DNA of 64,000 nucleotides from Pseudomonas sp. S31 (GCF_016648105.1 NZ_JACVVE010000012.1:62001-126000), one strand, 5' to 3'; counted from the first letter of the stretch, positions 16,432-24,944 are shown. Notes: a model not told the origin generated them from the letters alone. A program made the numbers and translations.

Positions 16432-16494
16432 CGCCGTCATTAATCCACTGAGAACCACCCACTTCCGCTTGCTCAGACCGCCTGCAATCCTCGG

Positions 16495-16524
16495 TTGACG
16501 CGCCTTTGGCAGCGTTTTATAGAT
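16495..16524 (+). promoter_or_regulatory. Sigma70-type promoter of the DUF3577 operon
   Basis: TTGACG (16495-16500), a 17-bp spacer, and TATAGA(T) (16518-16524) match the consensus closely. A related promoter with the same spacing sits at 44121 before the DUF3085 gene, and the transcribed leaders are similar too. Confidence 0.7.
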
Positions 16525-16529
16525 GAGTT

Positions 16530-16660
16530 GCACTCCGCTGTCGTTGACAGCCCCAGGCAGCCAGGACCTTCAAGGCTGCGCCCGCTTTGGGTGGTTCTCC
16601 CCAAGTGCGACTCGCGCTCGGCAGCTCGCACGGTCATCGACCCGTCGATGATGAGCGCCC
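16530..16660 (+). ncRNA. Structured 5' leader of the DUF3577 gene (copy A)
   Basis: Four hairpins can be drawn: GCAGCC/GGCTGC (16557-16562 with 16574-16579), CCC/GGG (16581-16591), GTGCGA/TCGCAC (16605-16610 with 16626-16631), and TCATCGAC/GTCGATGA (16634-16651). The leader at 44155-44300 has the same order of hairpins with compensatory changes. I recall that published comparative genomics named a DUF3577 RNA motif before this gene family; this leader is probably an instance, but I could not check it. Confidence 0.65.
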
Positions 16661-16756
16661 TCTACACCGATCACGTTTTTGCACCTCTCCCTTGCGGATC
16701 TCACCAGCCGCCAGGGCCGGTGGATGTCCGCGTTTCTGCTGAACAGGAGCTCCATC

Positions 16757-17302
16757 ATGACTACTGCAAGCAATAACGCCCCCACCACCTACTTCAACCT
16801 GCACACCCAAGGCATCGGTTACCTGAACCGTGTTCGCGAAGTCCCTGTTCGCCGTGGGCAAGCGTTCATGGCCTGTGACATCGCAGCCTTGCACGGTGCC
16901 TCGGACGACGTCGAGTACACCCGCTTCGACTGCAAGGTCGCCAGCGGCGAAGCCGACCGGCTGATCCGTGAGCACCTGGAAGACGTCCGCGCGGAACGCA
17001 AGGTACTCATCGCGTTTCGCATCGGCGATCTTTGGGTCGATCCGTTTCTGTACGAGAAAGGCGAACGCAAGGGGCAACCTGGCGCCAGCCTCAAAGGCCG
17101 CTTGATCTTCATCGAATGGATCAAGGTCGATGGCCAATTCAGCTACCGTGCGCCCGCCCGCACCGACGCTACCGCCGCTTCTGGGGGGGCTGAGCACGCG
17201 GAGGCAGATGGAGATAAGGTAGACACTGACGGTGACTCCGATCAAGGTCAGCCAACTCCGACCACCGCGCGTAAACCCACCGCAGCCCGTCAGTCTGCCT
17301 GA
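16757..17302 (+). CDS. DUF3577/STY4534 family ICE replication protein
   Basis: The 181-residue product starts at the ATG at 16757 after AGGAGC and shows the STY4534/DUF3577 pattern: YFNLHTQGIGYLNRVREVPVRRGQAFMACDIAALHG, then YTRFDCKVASGEADRLI and VLIAFRIGDLWVDPF. This is an OB-fold-like, SSB-related arrangement, followed by an acidic, low-complexity tail. The gene has its own promoter and a long structured leader, so it is probably regulated after transcription starts. It is a constant part of this ICE backbone and is thought to act in replication. Confidence 0.85.
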   Translation: MTTASNNAPTTYFNLHTQGIGYLNRVREVPVRRGQAFMACDIAALHGASDDVEYTRFDCKVASGEADRLIREHLEDVRAERKVLIAFRIGDLWVDPFLYEKGERKGQPGASLKGRLIFIEWIKVDGQFSYRAPARTDATAASGGAEHAEADGDKVDTDGDSDQGQPTPTTARKPTAARQSA

Positions 17303-17321
17303 GGCAGTTTGACTCCAATTG

Positions 17322-17343
17322 CAGGCGCTCCAACGAGCGCCTG
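17322..17343 (+). terminator. Hairpin after DUF3577 gene
   Basis: CAGGCGCT (17322-17329) pairs perfectly with AGCGCCTG (17336-17343) around CCAACG. There is no T-tract, so it may only attenuate or protect the 3' end of the upstream message. Confidence 0.45.
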
Positions 17344-17368
17344 TGACTCATCTATGTCAGAGGTCACC

Positions 17369-17626
17369 ATGGAGAGCTTCTGGCTCTGTGAGGACTGCCT
17401 GCAGGCGTTTGCCTATGACGACTTCAGCGCGCTGTCGCTTTACTACAGCGGGGCTGAAGTCGAACAACGCATCTCCCATATGTGCACCGAACTGCAGGCC
17501 CTTCTGCCCCTGAGCGCCGATTTCGATCCGCGCACCGGCGCAGGCATTCAGGCCTTTTCCACCCATCCCTGCGAGGGCTGCCACAGCCCACTGCACGGTT
17601 CGCGTCATCGTTTTACACGTCTGTAA
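17369..17626 (+). CDS. Small protein with two CxxC pairs
   Basis: I do not recognise the family. The start at 17369 is preferred because AGAGGT lies 6-8 bp upstream; an ATG at 17354 is also possible. The 85-residue product has CEDC near the start (FWLCEDCLQAFAYDDFSAL) and CEGC near the end (THPCEGCHSPLHGSRHRF), which together could bind one zinc. Many ICE backbones have such a small protein between DUF3577 and radC. Confidence 0.65.
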   Translation: MESFWLCEDCLQAFAYDDFSALSLYYSGAEVEQRISHMCTELQALLPLSADFDPRTGAGIQAFSTHPCEGCHSPLHGSRHRFTRL

Positions 17627-17691
17627 CTCACCTCTCTCATCTGCCTGGGGCTCTCCCCCAGGGGCGCTCCGTCTCCCACGAGGAATTGCCC

Positions 17692-18186
17692 ATGAACACT
17701 ACCCAGAATCGGGTCGAGCGTCTCGACTCTGCATTGGCCCAGCGTGCCCGCGAGGATGCGCTGCTGACTGAAGCGCTGGAATTGCTGGATCAACGTTATT
17801 TCCAGCGCGGCGAACAACTGATCGCGCCGTGCGATGCAGCGTCCTATCTGAAATTGCAGCTTGCACCCTATCACCATGAGGTTTTTGCGCTGCTCTGCCT
17901 GGACTCGCGTCACCGCGTGCTCAGCTTCGACATCCTCTTCACTGGCAGCATCGACGGCGCCTCCGTGTATCCGCGACAGGTCGTCGTCAAGGCACTCGAG
18001 CACAACGCCGCTGCAGTGATCTTCAGCCACAACCACCCCTCCGGCTGCTCGGAGCCGAGCAGCGCCGATCGGGTGCTCACTACTCGCCTGATCGAGGCAT
18101 TGGCCTTGGTTGAGGTGCGTGTGCTGGACCACATCATCGTGGGCGAAGGCACACCGCTGTCGTTGGCCGATTACGGCTGGATCTGA
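17692..18186 (+). CDS. RadC-like JAB domain protein
   Basis: The 164-residue product has the JAMM/MPN+ metal motif in the form seen in RadC proteins: IFSHNHPSGCSEPSSAD (HxH, then SxxD) near residues 108-125, and EVFALLCLDSRHRVL before it. It lacks the N-terminal helix-hairpin-helix of chromosomal RadC, as do most ICE and phage copies. The family was long tied to DNA repair, but its real function is not known; carriage by mobile elements is common and some versions are suspected to act against defence systems. Confidence 0.88.
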   Translation: MNTTQNRVERLDSALAQRAREDALLTEALELLDQRYFQRGEQLIAPCDAASYLKLQLAPYHHEVFALLCLDSRHRVLSFDILFTGSIDGASVYPRQVVVKALEHNAAAVIFSHNHPSGCSEPSSADRVLTTRLIEALALVEVRVLDHIIVGEGTPLSLADYGWI

Positions 18187-18252
18187 CCATCCTAACCATC
18201 TGGAGGGTCACCGCCTGTACGGGGTGACCTTCGCATTTTTTGGAGCGCCATC

Positions 18253-18969
18253 ATGTCCACACCTCTTCGCAATCCCTTCCTCCGCGGCTTCCAGGACCTG
18301 AGCTACGAACGCGTGGTGCAGATCAGCTATGCCGACGATTGCCCGCCCTGCTACCGATCCCTTCACCCTGCGCTACATGACCTGCCGGATGACGGCATCA
18401 ATTTCCAGCCGTGCCTATTCGATGATGACTTCGCGGTGATTACTGACGGCGAAAGCGTGCCCGAGTTTGTCCGCATGCGGTGCCCTGCCGACGGCACCGT
18501 CAGCCAGGTGCTCTACCAGGTCACAGGGCTGCACCATGGCCGCCGGCGACACGTCAGCGATCTCCCCAGCGAGGAAGCTGCACAGCACTTGATCGAGCAA
18601 TTGTCCTTTGCCACCGGGCATTACAGTCGCAGTTGGGAGATCAACAGCGCACACCTGCCTGCAGAAGAGTTCGAGTTTCTGCAGGTGTGCGCCTGGTGTC
18701 GTTCACCGTCCGGCTTCTTCGAATGTTTCGTGCTGAGTAGCAACAACGCGGTGGGCTGCAAGCTGTACTCGACGCCCTGGCTCAAAAACATTACCTCGGG
18801 CGGCACCTACTGCAGCACCGAGGAAGTGACTGCACGTCTGCGCGCAGATCACGTGCCACCGGTGCTGCTGCGCCTGCTGTTGCTGGCCGGTGAGGCCGAC
18901 ACCCGCCTGCTGATCTTCGACCCTGATGCAACGCCGCTTTCCGAGTTACCCATGTTTGTCGAAGATTGA
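18253..18969 (+). CDS. Conserved ICE hypothetical protein
   Basis: I do not recognise a domain in this 238-residue protein. It has no signal peptide or membrane segment and has scattered cysteines (CPPC near residue 33, CAWC near 158). The N-terminal half has SVPEFVRMRCPADGTVSQVLYQVTG and the C-terminal half LLRLLLLAGEADTRLLIFDPDATPLSELP. The composition matches its ICE neighbours. It follows radC by 66 bp and ends just before a strong terminator, so it is the last gene of the DUF3577-radC transcription unit. Confidence 0.65.
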   Translation: MSTPLRNPFLRGFQDLSYERVVQISYADDCPPCYRSLHPALHDLPDDGINFQPCLFDDDFAVITDGESVPEFVRMRCPADGTVSQVLYQVTGLHHGRRRHVSDLPSEEAAQHLIEQLSFATGHYSRSWEINSAHLPAEEFEFLQVCAWCRSPSGFFECFVLSSNNAVGCKLYSTPWLKNITSGGTYCSTEEVTARLRADHVPPVLLRLLLLAGEADTRLLIFDPDATPLSELPMFVED

Positions 18970-18973
18970 CCTC

Positions 18974-18996
18974 AAGGCGCCTCCGGGCGCCTTTTT
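18974..18996 (+). terminator. Rho-independent terminator
   Basis: AAGGCGCC and GGCGCCTT flank TCCG, followed by a run of T to 18996. It closes the DUF3577-radC unit before the transfer genes start. Confidence 0.75.
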
Positions 18997-19098
18997 CATG
19001 GTTGCGCCAGCATAATCCGGTCGGCGAACTTCGATTTTTCAGTGGGGCGCGTGCTGGCTTTTCGCCAAGGTGACGGCATCTTTTGTCGAGACCTGGTC

Positions 19099-19608
19099 AT
19101 GCATACCCCCACGTTATTATCGCTCGGATTGATGCTCACGTTGCTGGGCTGCAGCACGCCGCCAGCGGCGCCAGCCCCTGCAACCGCTGCACCCGCCCCG
19201 GCCTCAGTGGCCAAGCCAACGTCCCCGGTACCCGCCTGGGTACGACAGGACCGCTACACCCTGGCCAGCACCCAGCCAACGCTGGAGCAGCGCCAACCGC
19301 TGTATCAGTTGATCAACGTCCAGATCGCCCCCGCACTGCACGCGATGGTTGGTGAAGCGCTGCAACACGTGCTGCAGCACTCGGGCTACTCACTCTGCCC
19401 CGAAGGTCCTGCCGTGGCGCAGTTGTTCCGCCGCCCCTTGCCGGCCGTGCATCACGACCTTGGGCCGATCACGCTGCTGGATGCCTTGACCGTCATCGGC
19501 GGCCCCGCCTGGCGGCTCGACATTGATCCGGTCGAGCGGAGCGTGTGCTACGCCCTGCGTCTGCCGCCGCCGGAGCCACCCTTCTCGACACTGGAGACCG
19601 CACCATGA
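19099..19608 (+). CDS. PilL N-terminal domain lipoprotein (TIGR03748)
   Basis: The start at 19099 gives a lipoprotein signal (MHTPTLLSLGLMLTLLGCS) with the lipobox Cys at residue 18. A proline/alanine-rich linker follows, then the PilL N-terminal domain (QPLYQLINVQIAPALHAMVGEALQHVLQHSGYSLC, and LPAVHHDLGPITLLDALTVIGGPAW). In conjugative systems this part of PilL is an outer-membrane or periplasmic component. No other pil genes of a type IV pilus operon are present in the window, so here it belongs to the transfer system. Its stop overlaps the next start. Confidence 0.85.
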   Translation: MHTPTLLSLGLMLTLLGCSTPPAAPAPATAAPAPASVAKPTSPVPAWVRQDRYTLASTQPTLEQRQPLYQLINVQIAPALHAMVGEALQHVLQHSGYSLCPEGPAVAQLFRRPLPAVHHDLGPITLLDALTVIGGPAWRLDIDPVERSVCYALRLPPPEPPFSTLETAP

Positions 19609-20276
19609 AGGTTCACCATTTTCAGGCCCTGGTGATCGGCGCGCTGTGCCTGGGTGCTGCCGTCCTTGCGGCTGAAACCTACAACCAGCATCAGCAACTG
19701 GCTGAACTGCAGACCGCCGCACGCAATGCGCCGGCTGACCCTGGCCCGTCACTGCGTCGCGATATCGGGGAATTGCGCACCACGCTGTCCACGCTGTTGC
19801 CAGAAGTCGCAAACATGAAAGACGCCCAACACCAGCACACCACTGCACAGGCAACTCTCGGCCAGCAACTCGACGAATTGGCGGCGTCCCTCAGAATCTT
19901 GCAAGCGGTACCGCCAGGACCGAGCAGCGCTGATCTGACCGCCCTGGCGCAACGCATGAGTGCGGCAGAAGCGGCACTCGAGAAGCTGTCGACCGCTCCT
20001 AAGGTGCCACAAGCTACCGCCGCATCCCAATCTGCCCCCATCCGCGAAAAATCAAAAGCCAAGGCGCCGCAGCCGCCCTTCTCCCTGCAGGGAATCGAGA
20101 CGCGCGGCACCATCAGGTTCGTGACCGCATTGCCTGCGGGCACCCATGCACTCTCCACCGTGCACCTGCTCCAGCCCGGTGACAGCTTGAACGGCTGGCA
20201 ACTGCGGGCGATTCGCGAGGGCCACGCCGTGTTCCACGTCCCGGGCCACGGCGATCGCACCCTGCCCATCCCGTGA
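19605..20276 (+). CDS. Membrane-anchored coiled-coil ICE transfer protein
   Basis: The 223-residue protein has an N-terminal hydrophobic anchor (FQALVIGALCLGAAVLAAE), a long helical or coiled-coil region (residues about 25-140, heptad-like LAELQTAAR to AEAALEKL) and a small C-terminal domain (SLQGIETRGTIRFVTALPAG, then LQPGDSLNGWQLRAI) that looks like a beta-rich periplasmic domain of the type IV pilus PilP kind. It lies between PilL and TIGR03759 in the early transfer operon. Its exact role is unknown. Confidence 0.72.
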   Translation: MKVHHFQALVIGALCLGAAVLAAETYNQHQQLAELQTAARNAPADPGPSLRRDIGELRTTLSTLLPEVANMKDAQHQHTTAQATLGQQLDELAASLRILQAVPPGPSSADLTALAQRMSAAEAALEKLSTAPKVPQATAASQSAPIREKSKAKAPQPPFSLQGIETRGTIRFVTALPAGTHALSTVHLLQPGDSLNGWQLRAIREGHAVFHVPGHGDRTLPIP

Positions 20277-20280
20277 GGAG

Positions 20281-21006
20281 ATGAACGTGCCTAGGTTCTC
20301 CACTCTTGCGCTCATCCTGCTGCCGGCTTACGTGTTCGCCGAGCAGGGCATGAGCGCCCCCAAACATGTCGACGCTCAGGTGCAGTTCAGTGAGCAGTCG
20401 CCGCTGACGCAGCAGGATTCTGCAGCTGACCAGGCCAAGGCCTGGGGCCTGACAGATGACGAATGGGCCACGTTTGAGCGCCTACGGACTGGCCCTCGCC
20501 ATTACTGGTCGCCACAACTTGACCCGCTCACCACCCTGGGTGTCGAGGCCAACTCGGACCAGGAGCGGCAGCGTTACGCGGAACTGCAGGTCCGCCTGGA
20601 AGCCAGGCGTGCCAAGCGCGAACTGGCCTACCAGAAAGCCTACACCGATGCCTGGGCGCGGCTGTTTCCGGGTCTGCAGCCCGTGCAGGGGATGAGCGAC
20701 GATGCCGGCACCTCGAGCAAAAGCCGCACGGCGCTTTTCGTGGAAGACCAGTGCGCCGCCTGCGTGACCAGCCTCCAGCAATGGCTGCGGGCTGGTGCGC
20801 GGCTGGATGTGTATCTGGTCGGCAGCCAAGGCAACGACGCGCGGCTGCGTTCGTGGGCGCAGGGCGCAGGTATCACTCCTGCCCAGGTCACCGGCGGCCA
20901 GGTCACCGTAAATCATGACCGCGGTCGCTGGTTTGCCCTGGGCGCCAGCCGCCCCCTGCCAGCCCGCTATCAGCAGGTGGACGGAAAATGGCAGCGCGTC
21001 GACTGA
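20281..21006 (+). CDS. TIGR03759 family ICE protein
   Basis: The 241-residue exported protein has a signal peptide (RFSTLALILLPAYVFAEQ) and the family core (AKAWGLTDDEWATFERLRTGPRHYWSPQLDPLTTLGVEA). The C-terminal half (TALFVEDQCAACVTSLQQWLRAGARLDVYLVGSQGN) contains a CAAC pair that resembles a thioredoxin-like fold. It overlaps the transglycosylase gene by 19 bp. It probably acts in the periplasm during assembly of the transfer apparatus. Confidence 0.85.
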   Translation: MNVPRFSTLALILLPAYVFAEQGMSAPKHVDAQVQFSEQSPLTQQDSAADQAKAWGLTDDEWATFERLRTGPRHYWSPQLDPLTTLGVEANSDQERQRYAELQVRLEARRAKRELAYQKAYTDAWARLFPGLQPVQGMSDDAGTSSKSRTALFVEDQCAACVTSLQQWLRAGARLDVYLVGSQGNDARLRSWAQGAGITPAQVTGGQVTVNHDRGRWFALGASRPLPARYQQVDGKWQRVD

Positions 21007-21542
21007 TTCTCGCCCTGGCGATGGTCGGCGCCACCGCCGCTCATGCAGGTGTCTTGCCGCCGCCGGCGTATCAATTGGCTGCCGCGCGCGCCGGTATTCC
21101 CGCCTCGGTGCTGTTCGCCATCGCCCTGCAGGAAAGTGGTACGCCGCTGCGCGGGCAGCTCATGCCCTGGCCGTGGACCCTGAATGTCGCGGGTTCACCA
21201 CTGCGGTTTGCCCGGCATGACGAGGCGTGTGCCGCACTGAGGGAGGCGCTACGCCGCCACGATCCCAAGCGCATTGATGTCGGGCTGGGACAAACCAACC
21301 TGGGTTATCACCCGGACCGCTACCCCAGCGCCTGCGATGCCCTAGATCCCCGCGCCAACCTCGCCGTCACCGCCGAGCTGTTGCGCTTGCACTATGCGGA
21401 CACTGGTGACTGGGTTGTCGCCGCCGGCCGCTATCACCGGCCTGCCGGTGGTCCTCCTGCAGAGCGCTATCGCCGTCAGTTCACCCGTCACTGGCAGCGC
21501 GTCCAGCCCGTCGCAACGGCACCCGGACGGACACAGCCATGA
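20988..21542 (+). CDS. Lytic transglycosylase-like protein of the transfer system
   Basis: The 184-residue product begins with a signal peptide (MAARRLILALAMVGATAAHA) and has the SLT-type active-site context IPASVLFAIALQESG, where Glu is the expected catalytic acid, followed by LRHHDP/RIDVGLGQTNLGYH and the LDPRANLAVTAELLRLHYADTGDWVVAAGRYH segment. It should locally open the peptidoglycan for the transfer channel. Its start lies inside the TIGR03759 gene and its stop overlaps the next start. Confidence 0.85.
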   Translation: MAARRLILALAMVGATAAHAGVLPPPAYQLAAARAGIPASVLFAIALQESGTPLRGQLMPWPWTLNVAGSPLRFARHDEACAALREALRRHDPKRIDVGLGQTNLGYHPDRYPSACDALDPRANLAVTAELLRLHYADTGDWVVAAGRYHRPAGGPPAERYRRQFTRHWQRVQPVATAPGRTQP

Positions 21543-21958
21543 GCTGCTTGCGCTTGGTGGCCCTGGCCCTCTGCCCGTGGCTGTCGTTTGCCGCGAGCGC
21601 TGAGTCAAGCAGTCTGCCCGCTCCCACCACGCTGAACTGGGTGCTGCCGGTGCGCAGCGCTCGCCTCTCGCCCGGAATCGTGCCGCCCAGGGCATTGAGC
21701 CTTCCCAGCATGACGCCGCTATTTCTGGTTGGGCAGGACGCTGCTTCCCTTGAGTGGCTGTCGCGGCACGCCCAGGCGCTACAAGAGCTAGGTGCCAACG
21801 GGTTGGCGGTCGAGGTTGACGATGTGCAGGCGCTGCGTCGCATCCAGACGGCAGCGCCTGGGCTGAACATCTGGCCAGTCAGTGGTGACGACATCGCCGA
21901 GCGATTGGAGCTGGAGCACTACCCGGTGCTGATCACGCCCACCGGTCTGGAACAGTGA
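21539..21958 (+). CDS. TIGR03765 (PFL_4695) family ICE protein
   Basis: The 139-residue protein has a signal peptide (CLRLVALALCPWLSFAASA) and matches the family I recall: LPVRSARLSPGIVPPR, TPLFLVGQDAASLEWLSRHAQALQELGANGLAVEV and LEHYPVLITPTGLEQ. It is probably periplasmic. It is translated in overlap with the transglycosylase gene and directly precedes traD, as in other members of this ICE family. Confidence 0.85.
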   Translation: MSCLRLVALALCPWLSFAASAESSSLPAPTTLNWVLPVRSARLSPGIVPPRALSLPSMTPLFLVGQDAASLEWLSRHAQALQELGANGLAVEVDDVQALRRIQTAAPGLNIWPVSGDDIAERLELEHYPVLITPTGLEQ

Positions 21959-21967
21959 GGGCACTCC

Positions 21968-24094
21968 ATGGGCGAACATGCGATGGAATCCCTGCTGCGC
22001 CCAGCGGTGGAGCTGTACACCGTGGGCATCTGCGCCGGCGCCGGTGCGCTGTGCCTGCACTCGCCCTGGGCCGTGGCACTGTCGCCCGAGGTAGGGACAG
22101 GTATGGCGCTGGCCTACACCGCGTTCGGCCTGAAGCGGTTCAACGAGGCGCGGATCGTCCTGCGCTATCGCCGCAATATCCGCCGCCTGCCGCGTTACTC
22201 GCTGACCAGCCAGCAGATTCCGGTGAGCGGCAAGCGCCTGTTCATGGGCCGCGGCTTCCGCTGGACTCGCCTGCACACCCAGCGCCTTCTAGAAGCTCAG
22301 GACCCGGCGCTGGCCCACTACGTTAACCAGTCGGCTGCCCACCAGTGGGCGCGACGGATGGAACAGCTACTGGAGAAGGCCCCACCGGGTCTATCACTGC
22401 TACCTCGCCTGACCGCCTGGGACAGCCCGTTCAACCCAGTGCGTCCGTTACCGCCGGTGGGTGGCTCGCCATTGCTGCACGGCGTCGAACCGAAGGAACA
22501 GGAGGCCAGCCTACCGCTCGGCGAGCGCGTCGGCCATACGCTGGTGCTGGGCACCACACGGGTGGGCAAGACGCGCCTGGCCGAGGTGTACATCACCCAG
22601 GACATCCACCGACCGAGCCGGGAAGTAGTTATAGTCTTCGACCCCAAGGGCGATGCCGACCTGCTCAAGCGCATGTACGTCGAGGCACGTCGCGCCGGCC
22701 GTGAGCACGAATTCTATGTGTTCCACCTGGGCTGGCCGGCAATCTCCGCGCGCTACAACGCCATTGGCCGCTTCGGGCGCATTTCGGAGGTGGCCACCCG
22801 GATCGCCGGCCAGTTGAGTGGTGAAGGCAACTCGGCGGCCTTCCGCGAGTTCGCCTGGCGCTTCGTCAACATCATTGCCCGGGCGCTGATCGAACTCGGC
22901 CGGCGCCCGGACTACCTGCAGATCCAGCGCCATGTGGTAAACATCGATGCGCTGTTCATCGAGTATGCCCAGCACTTCTTCGCACGCCATGGTGCGCTGG
23001 CCTGGGAAGCGATCGTGCAGATCGAAGGCCGCTTGAACGAGAAGAACATTCCGCGGCATATGGTTGGCCGGGAAAAGCGCGTCGTTGCCATCGAGCAGTA
23101 CCTGACCGCCAAGCGCATCTTCGACCCGGTAATGGACGGCCTGCGCTCTGCCGTGCGCTACGACCGCACCTACTTCGACAAGATCGTGGCCTCGCTGCTG
23201 CCACTGCTGGAAAAGCTCACCAGCGGCAAGACGGCGCAGCTGCTGGCCCCGAACTATTGCGACCTGGACGACCCACGGCCGATCTTCGACTGGCTGCAGA
23301 TCATCCGCAAACGCGGCATCGTTTACGTCGGTCTGGACGCGTTGTCCGATGCCGAAGTGGCTGCCGCGGTCGGTAACTCGATGTTCGCCGACCTGGTCTC
23401 CGTCGCCGGCCACATCTACAAACACGGCATCGACCATGGCCTGCCAGGCTCCTCCAGCGCGGCGGACAAGGTGCCAATCAACCTGCACGCCGACGAGTTC
23501 AACGAGTTGATGGGCGACGAGTTCATCCCGCTGATCAACAAGGGCGGCGGTGCCGGTATTCAGGTCACGGCCTATACCCAGACCTTGAGCGACATCGAGG
23601 CACGTATTGGCAACCGGGCCAAGGCTGGTCAAGTCATCGGCAACTTCAACACCCTGCAGATGCTACGCGTGCGAGAAACCGCGACGGCGGAACTACTGAC
23701 CAATCAGTTGCCCAAGGTCAACGTGCAGACACGCACCTTGGTCTCCGGGGCGACGGACACCGCCGATCCTGATGCCCGTACCGATTTCACTTCGTCCTCA
23801 CAGGATCGCGTCACCACCACTGCGGTACCGCTGATCGAACCGGCGCACATCATCGCCTTGCCCAAGGGGCAGATGTTCTCGTTCCAGGAAGGCGGCCAGC
23901 TGTGGAAGGTGCGCATGCCACTACCGAAGCCAGCCAGCGACGATGCGATGCCGGCGGATCTGCAGACCCTGGCTGCGCGCATGCGCGAATCGTACAACGC
24001 CAATGCGGGGAGTTGGTGGAGTAACGCGGGAGGGGCACCCACGGCAGATTTCGATCCCGAGATGCCTCCACCAGGGCGCAGGCACGCGCCGTAA
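21968..24094 (+). CDS. traD: Type IV coupling ATPase TraD (SXT/TOL subfamily)
   Basis: The 708-residue protein has N-terminal hydrophobic segments (AVELYTVGICAGAGALCL), a Walker A box at 195-202 (GTTRVGKT) and Walker B at 220-229 (VVIVFDPKGD). The later segment INLHADEFNELMGDEF and the TQTLSDIEARIG sensor region complete the VirD4/TraG-type motor. It links the relaxase-DNA complex to the secretion channel at the inner membrane and pumps DNA. It is the largest gene of the early transfer operon. Confidence 0.93.
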   Translation: MGEHAMESLLRPAVELYTVGICAGAGALCLHSPWAVALSPEVGTGMALAYTAFGLKRFNEARIVLRYRRNIRRLPRYSLTSQQIPVSGKRLFMGRGFRWTRLHTQRLLEAQDPALAHYVNQSAAHQWARRMEQLLEKAPPGLSLLPRLTAWDSPFNPVRPLPPVGGSPLLHGVEPKEQEASLPLGERVGHTLVLGTTRVGKTRLAEVYITQDIHRPSREVVIVFDPKGDADLLKRMYVEARRAGREHEFYVFHLGWPAISARYNAIGRFGRISEVATRIAGQLSGEGNSAAFREFAWRFVNIIARALIELGRRPDYLQIQRHVVNIDALFIEYAQHFFARHGALAWEAIVQIEGRLNEKNIPRHMVGREKRVVAIEQYLTAKRIFDPVMDGLRSAVRYDRTYFDKIVASLLPLLEKLTSGKTAQLLAPNYCDLDDPRPIFDWLQIIRKRGIVYVGLDALSDAEVAAAVGNSMFADLVSVAGHIYKHGIDHGLPGSSSAADKVPINLHADEFNELMGDEFIPLINKGGGAGIQVTAYTQTLSDIEARIGNRAKAGQVIGNFNTLQMLRVRETATAELLTNQLPKVNVQTRTLVSGATDTADPDARTDFTSSSQDRVTTTAVPLIEPAHIIALPKGQMFSFQEGGQLWKVRMPLPKPASDDAMPADLQTLAARMRESYNANAGSWWSNAGGAPTADFDPEMPPPGRRHAP

Positions 24095-24118
24095 GCGACC
24101 GAGTACTGCGGAGACCCT

Positions 24119-24847
24119 ATGCCGACCTCTCCTGCCAGCCCACCTCCTGCGCAACGACGTCCGGGATTCATCTTGGGCACGCTCGAGCTTTGCCTGCAAA
24201 TGCTCGGTCTGCTGTTCGCTTCGCTGATCTTCTCCATCGTCCTGGAGTTCGTGGGCATGCTGTGGTTCTGGCCCGACCAGGGCTGGCATCATAGCCATGC
24301 CATGTGGCTCAGTGAGCTGGGATGGCTCAGCGATCACTTCAAAAATTCGCTGCTCGTGAAGGAGCCCGCGCAAGCCACCGCTAAAGTCCTTCAGCACCTG
24401 AACGAATGGGTCGTGGTCCGCTCTGGCTGGGCGCAATCAGACACTCAGCTGAAGCTCTTAAGTCAAGAAATGTCGGTGCAGGGCCAGTTTGCTCAAGCGT
24501 ACGTTGTGGTGCAGCACTACCTATTGGCTGCGCTGTTCACCGTTTTTACCTTCGTGGTGCGCCTGGCAGTCCTCACCCTGGCCATGCCCCTCTTCCTACT
24601 AGCGGTAATCACCGGCGCTGTCGATGGTTTAATGCGCCGTGATCTTCGCAAATTCAGCGCCGATCGCGAGAGCAGCTTTGTCTACCACCGAGCGAAGCGG
24701 ACATTGTTGCCATTGATGGTAAGCCCTTGGGTGGTCTACCTCTCCCTTCCCACCTCAATAAATCCCAATTGGGTGCTATTGCCATGCGCTGCGTTGCTTG
24801 GGTGGATGGTGGCAATCACCGCTACAACCTTCAAAAAATACCTTTGA
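24119..24847 (+). CDS. TIGR03747 (PFL_4697) family ICE membrane protein
   Basis: The 242-residue protein has several membrane segments (GTLELCLQMLGLLFASLIFSI around 20-40; LLAALFTVFTFVVRLAVLTL about 137-157; PLFLLAVITGAVDGL next; and a C-terminal pair LMVSPWVVYLSL and LLPCAALLGWMVAI). The RRDLRKFSADRESSFVYHRAKR loop between spans is a family feature. It ends the early transfer operon, directly before the inserted urea cargo. Confidence 0.85.
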   Translation: MPTSPASPPPAQRRPGFILGTLELCLQMLGLLFASLIFSIVLEFVGMLWFWPDQGWHHSHAMWLSELGWLSDHFKNSLLVKEPAQATAKVLQHLNEWVVVRSGWAQSDTQLKLLSQEMSVQGQFAQAYVVVQHYLLAALFTVFTFVVRLAVLTLAMPLFLLAVITGAVDGLMRRDLRKFSADRESSFVYHRAKRTLLPLMVSPWVVYLSLPTSINPNWVLLPCAALLGWMVAITATTFKKYL

Positions 24848-24944
24848 CTGTCCGCTATCGACCCACCATAGGTGCCACTCGCAGCGTATGGAAAGAACAC
24901 AAGGCCGCTGCGCGACAGCGGGCTATTCGGTAGTAGAACTTTGG

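Larger units (their letters stand above)
16002..16490. other. Non-coding region after topB rich in stem-loops
   Basis: No credible coding frame is seen in either strand. It contains a strong compound hairpin (16175-16219), a terminator-like hairpin with four T (16242-16273) and a further terminator (16405-16431). The density of structure suggests a small RNA or a single-strand origin rather than plain spacer. Confidence 0.5.

Noticed and set aside
22511..23632. 373-codon minus-strand frame opposite traD
   Set aside because: Antisense shadow of the coupling ATPase gene with no start signal.
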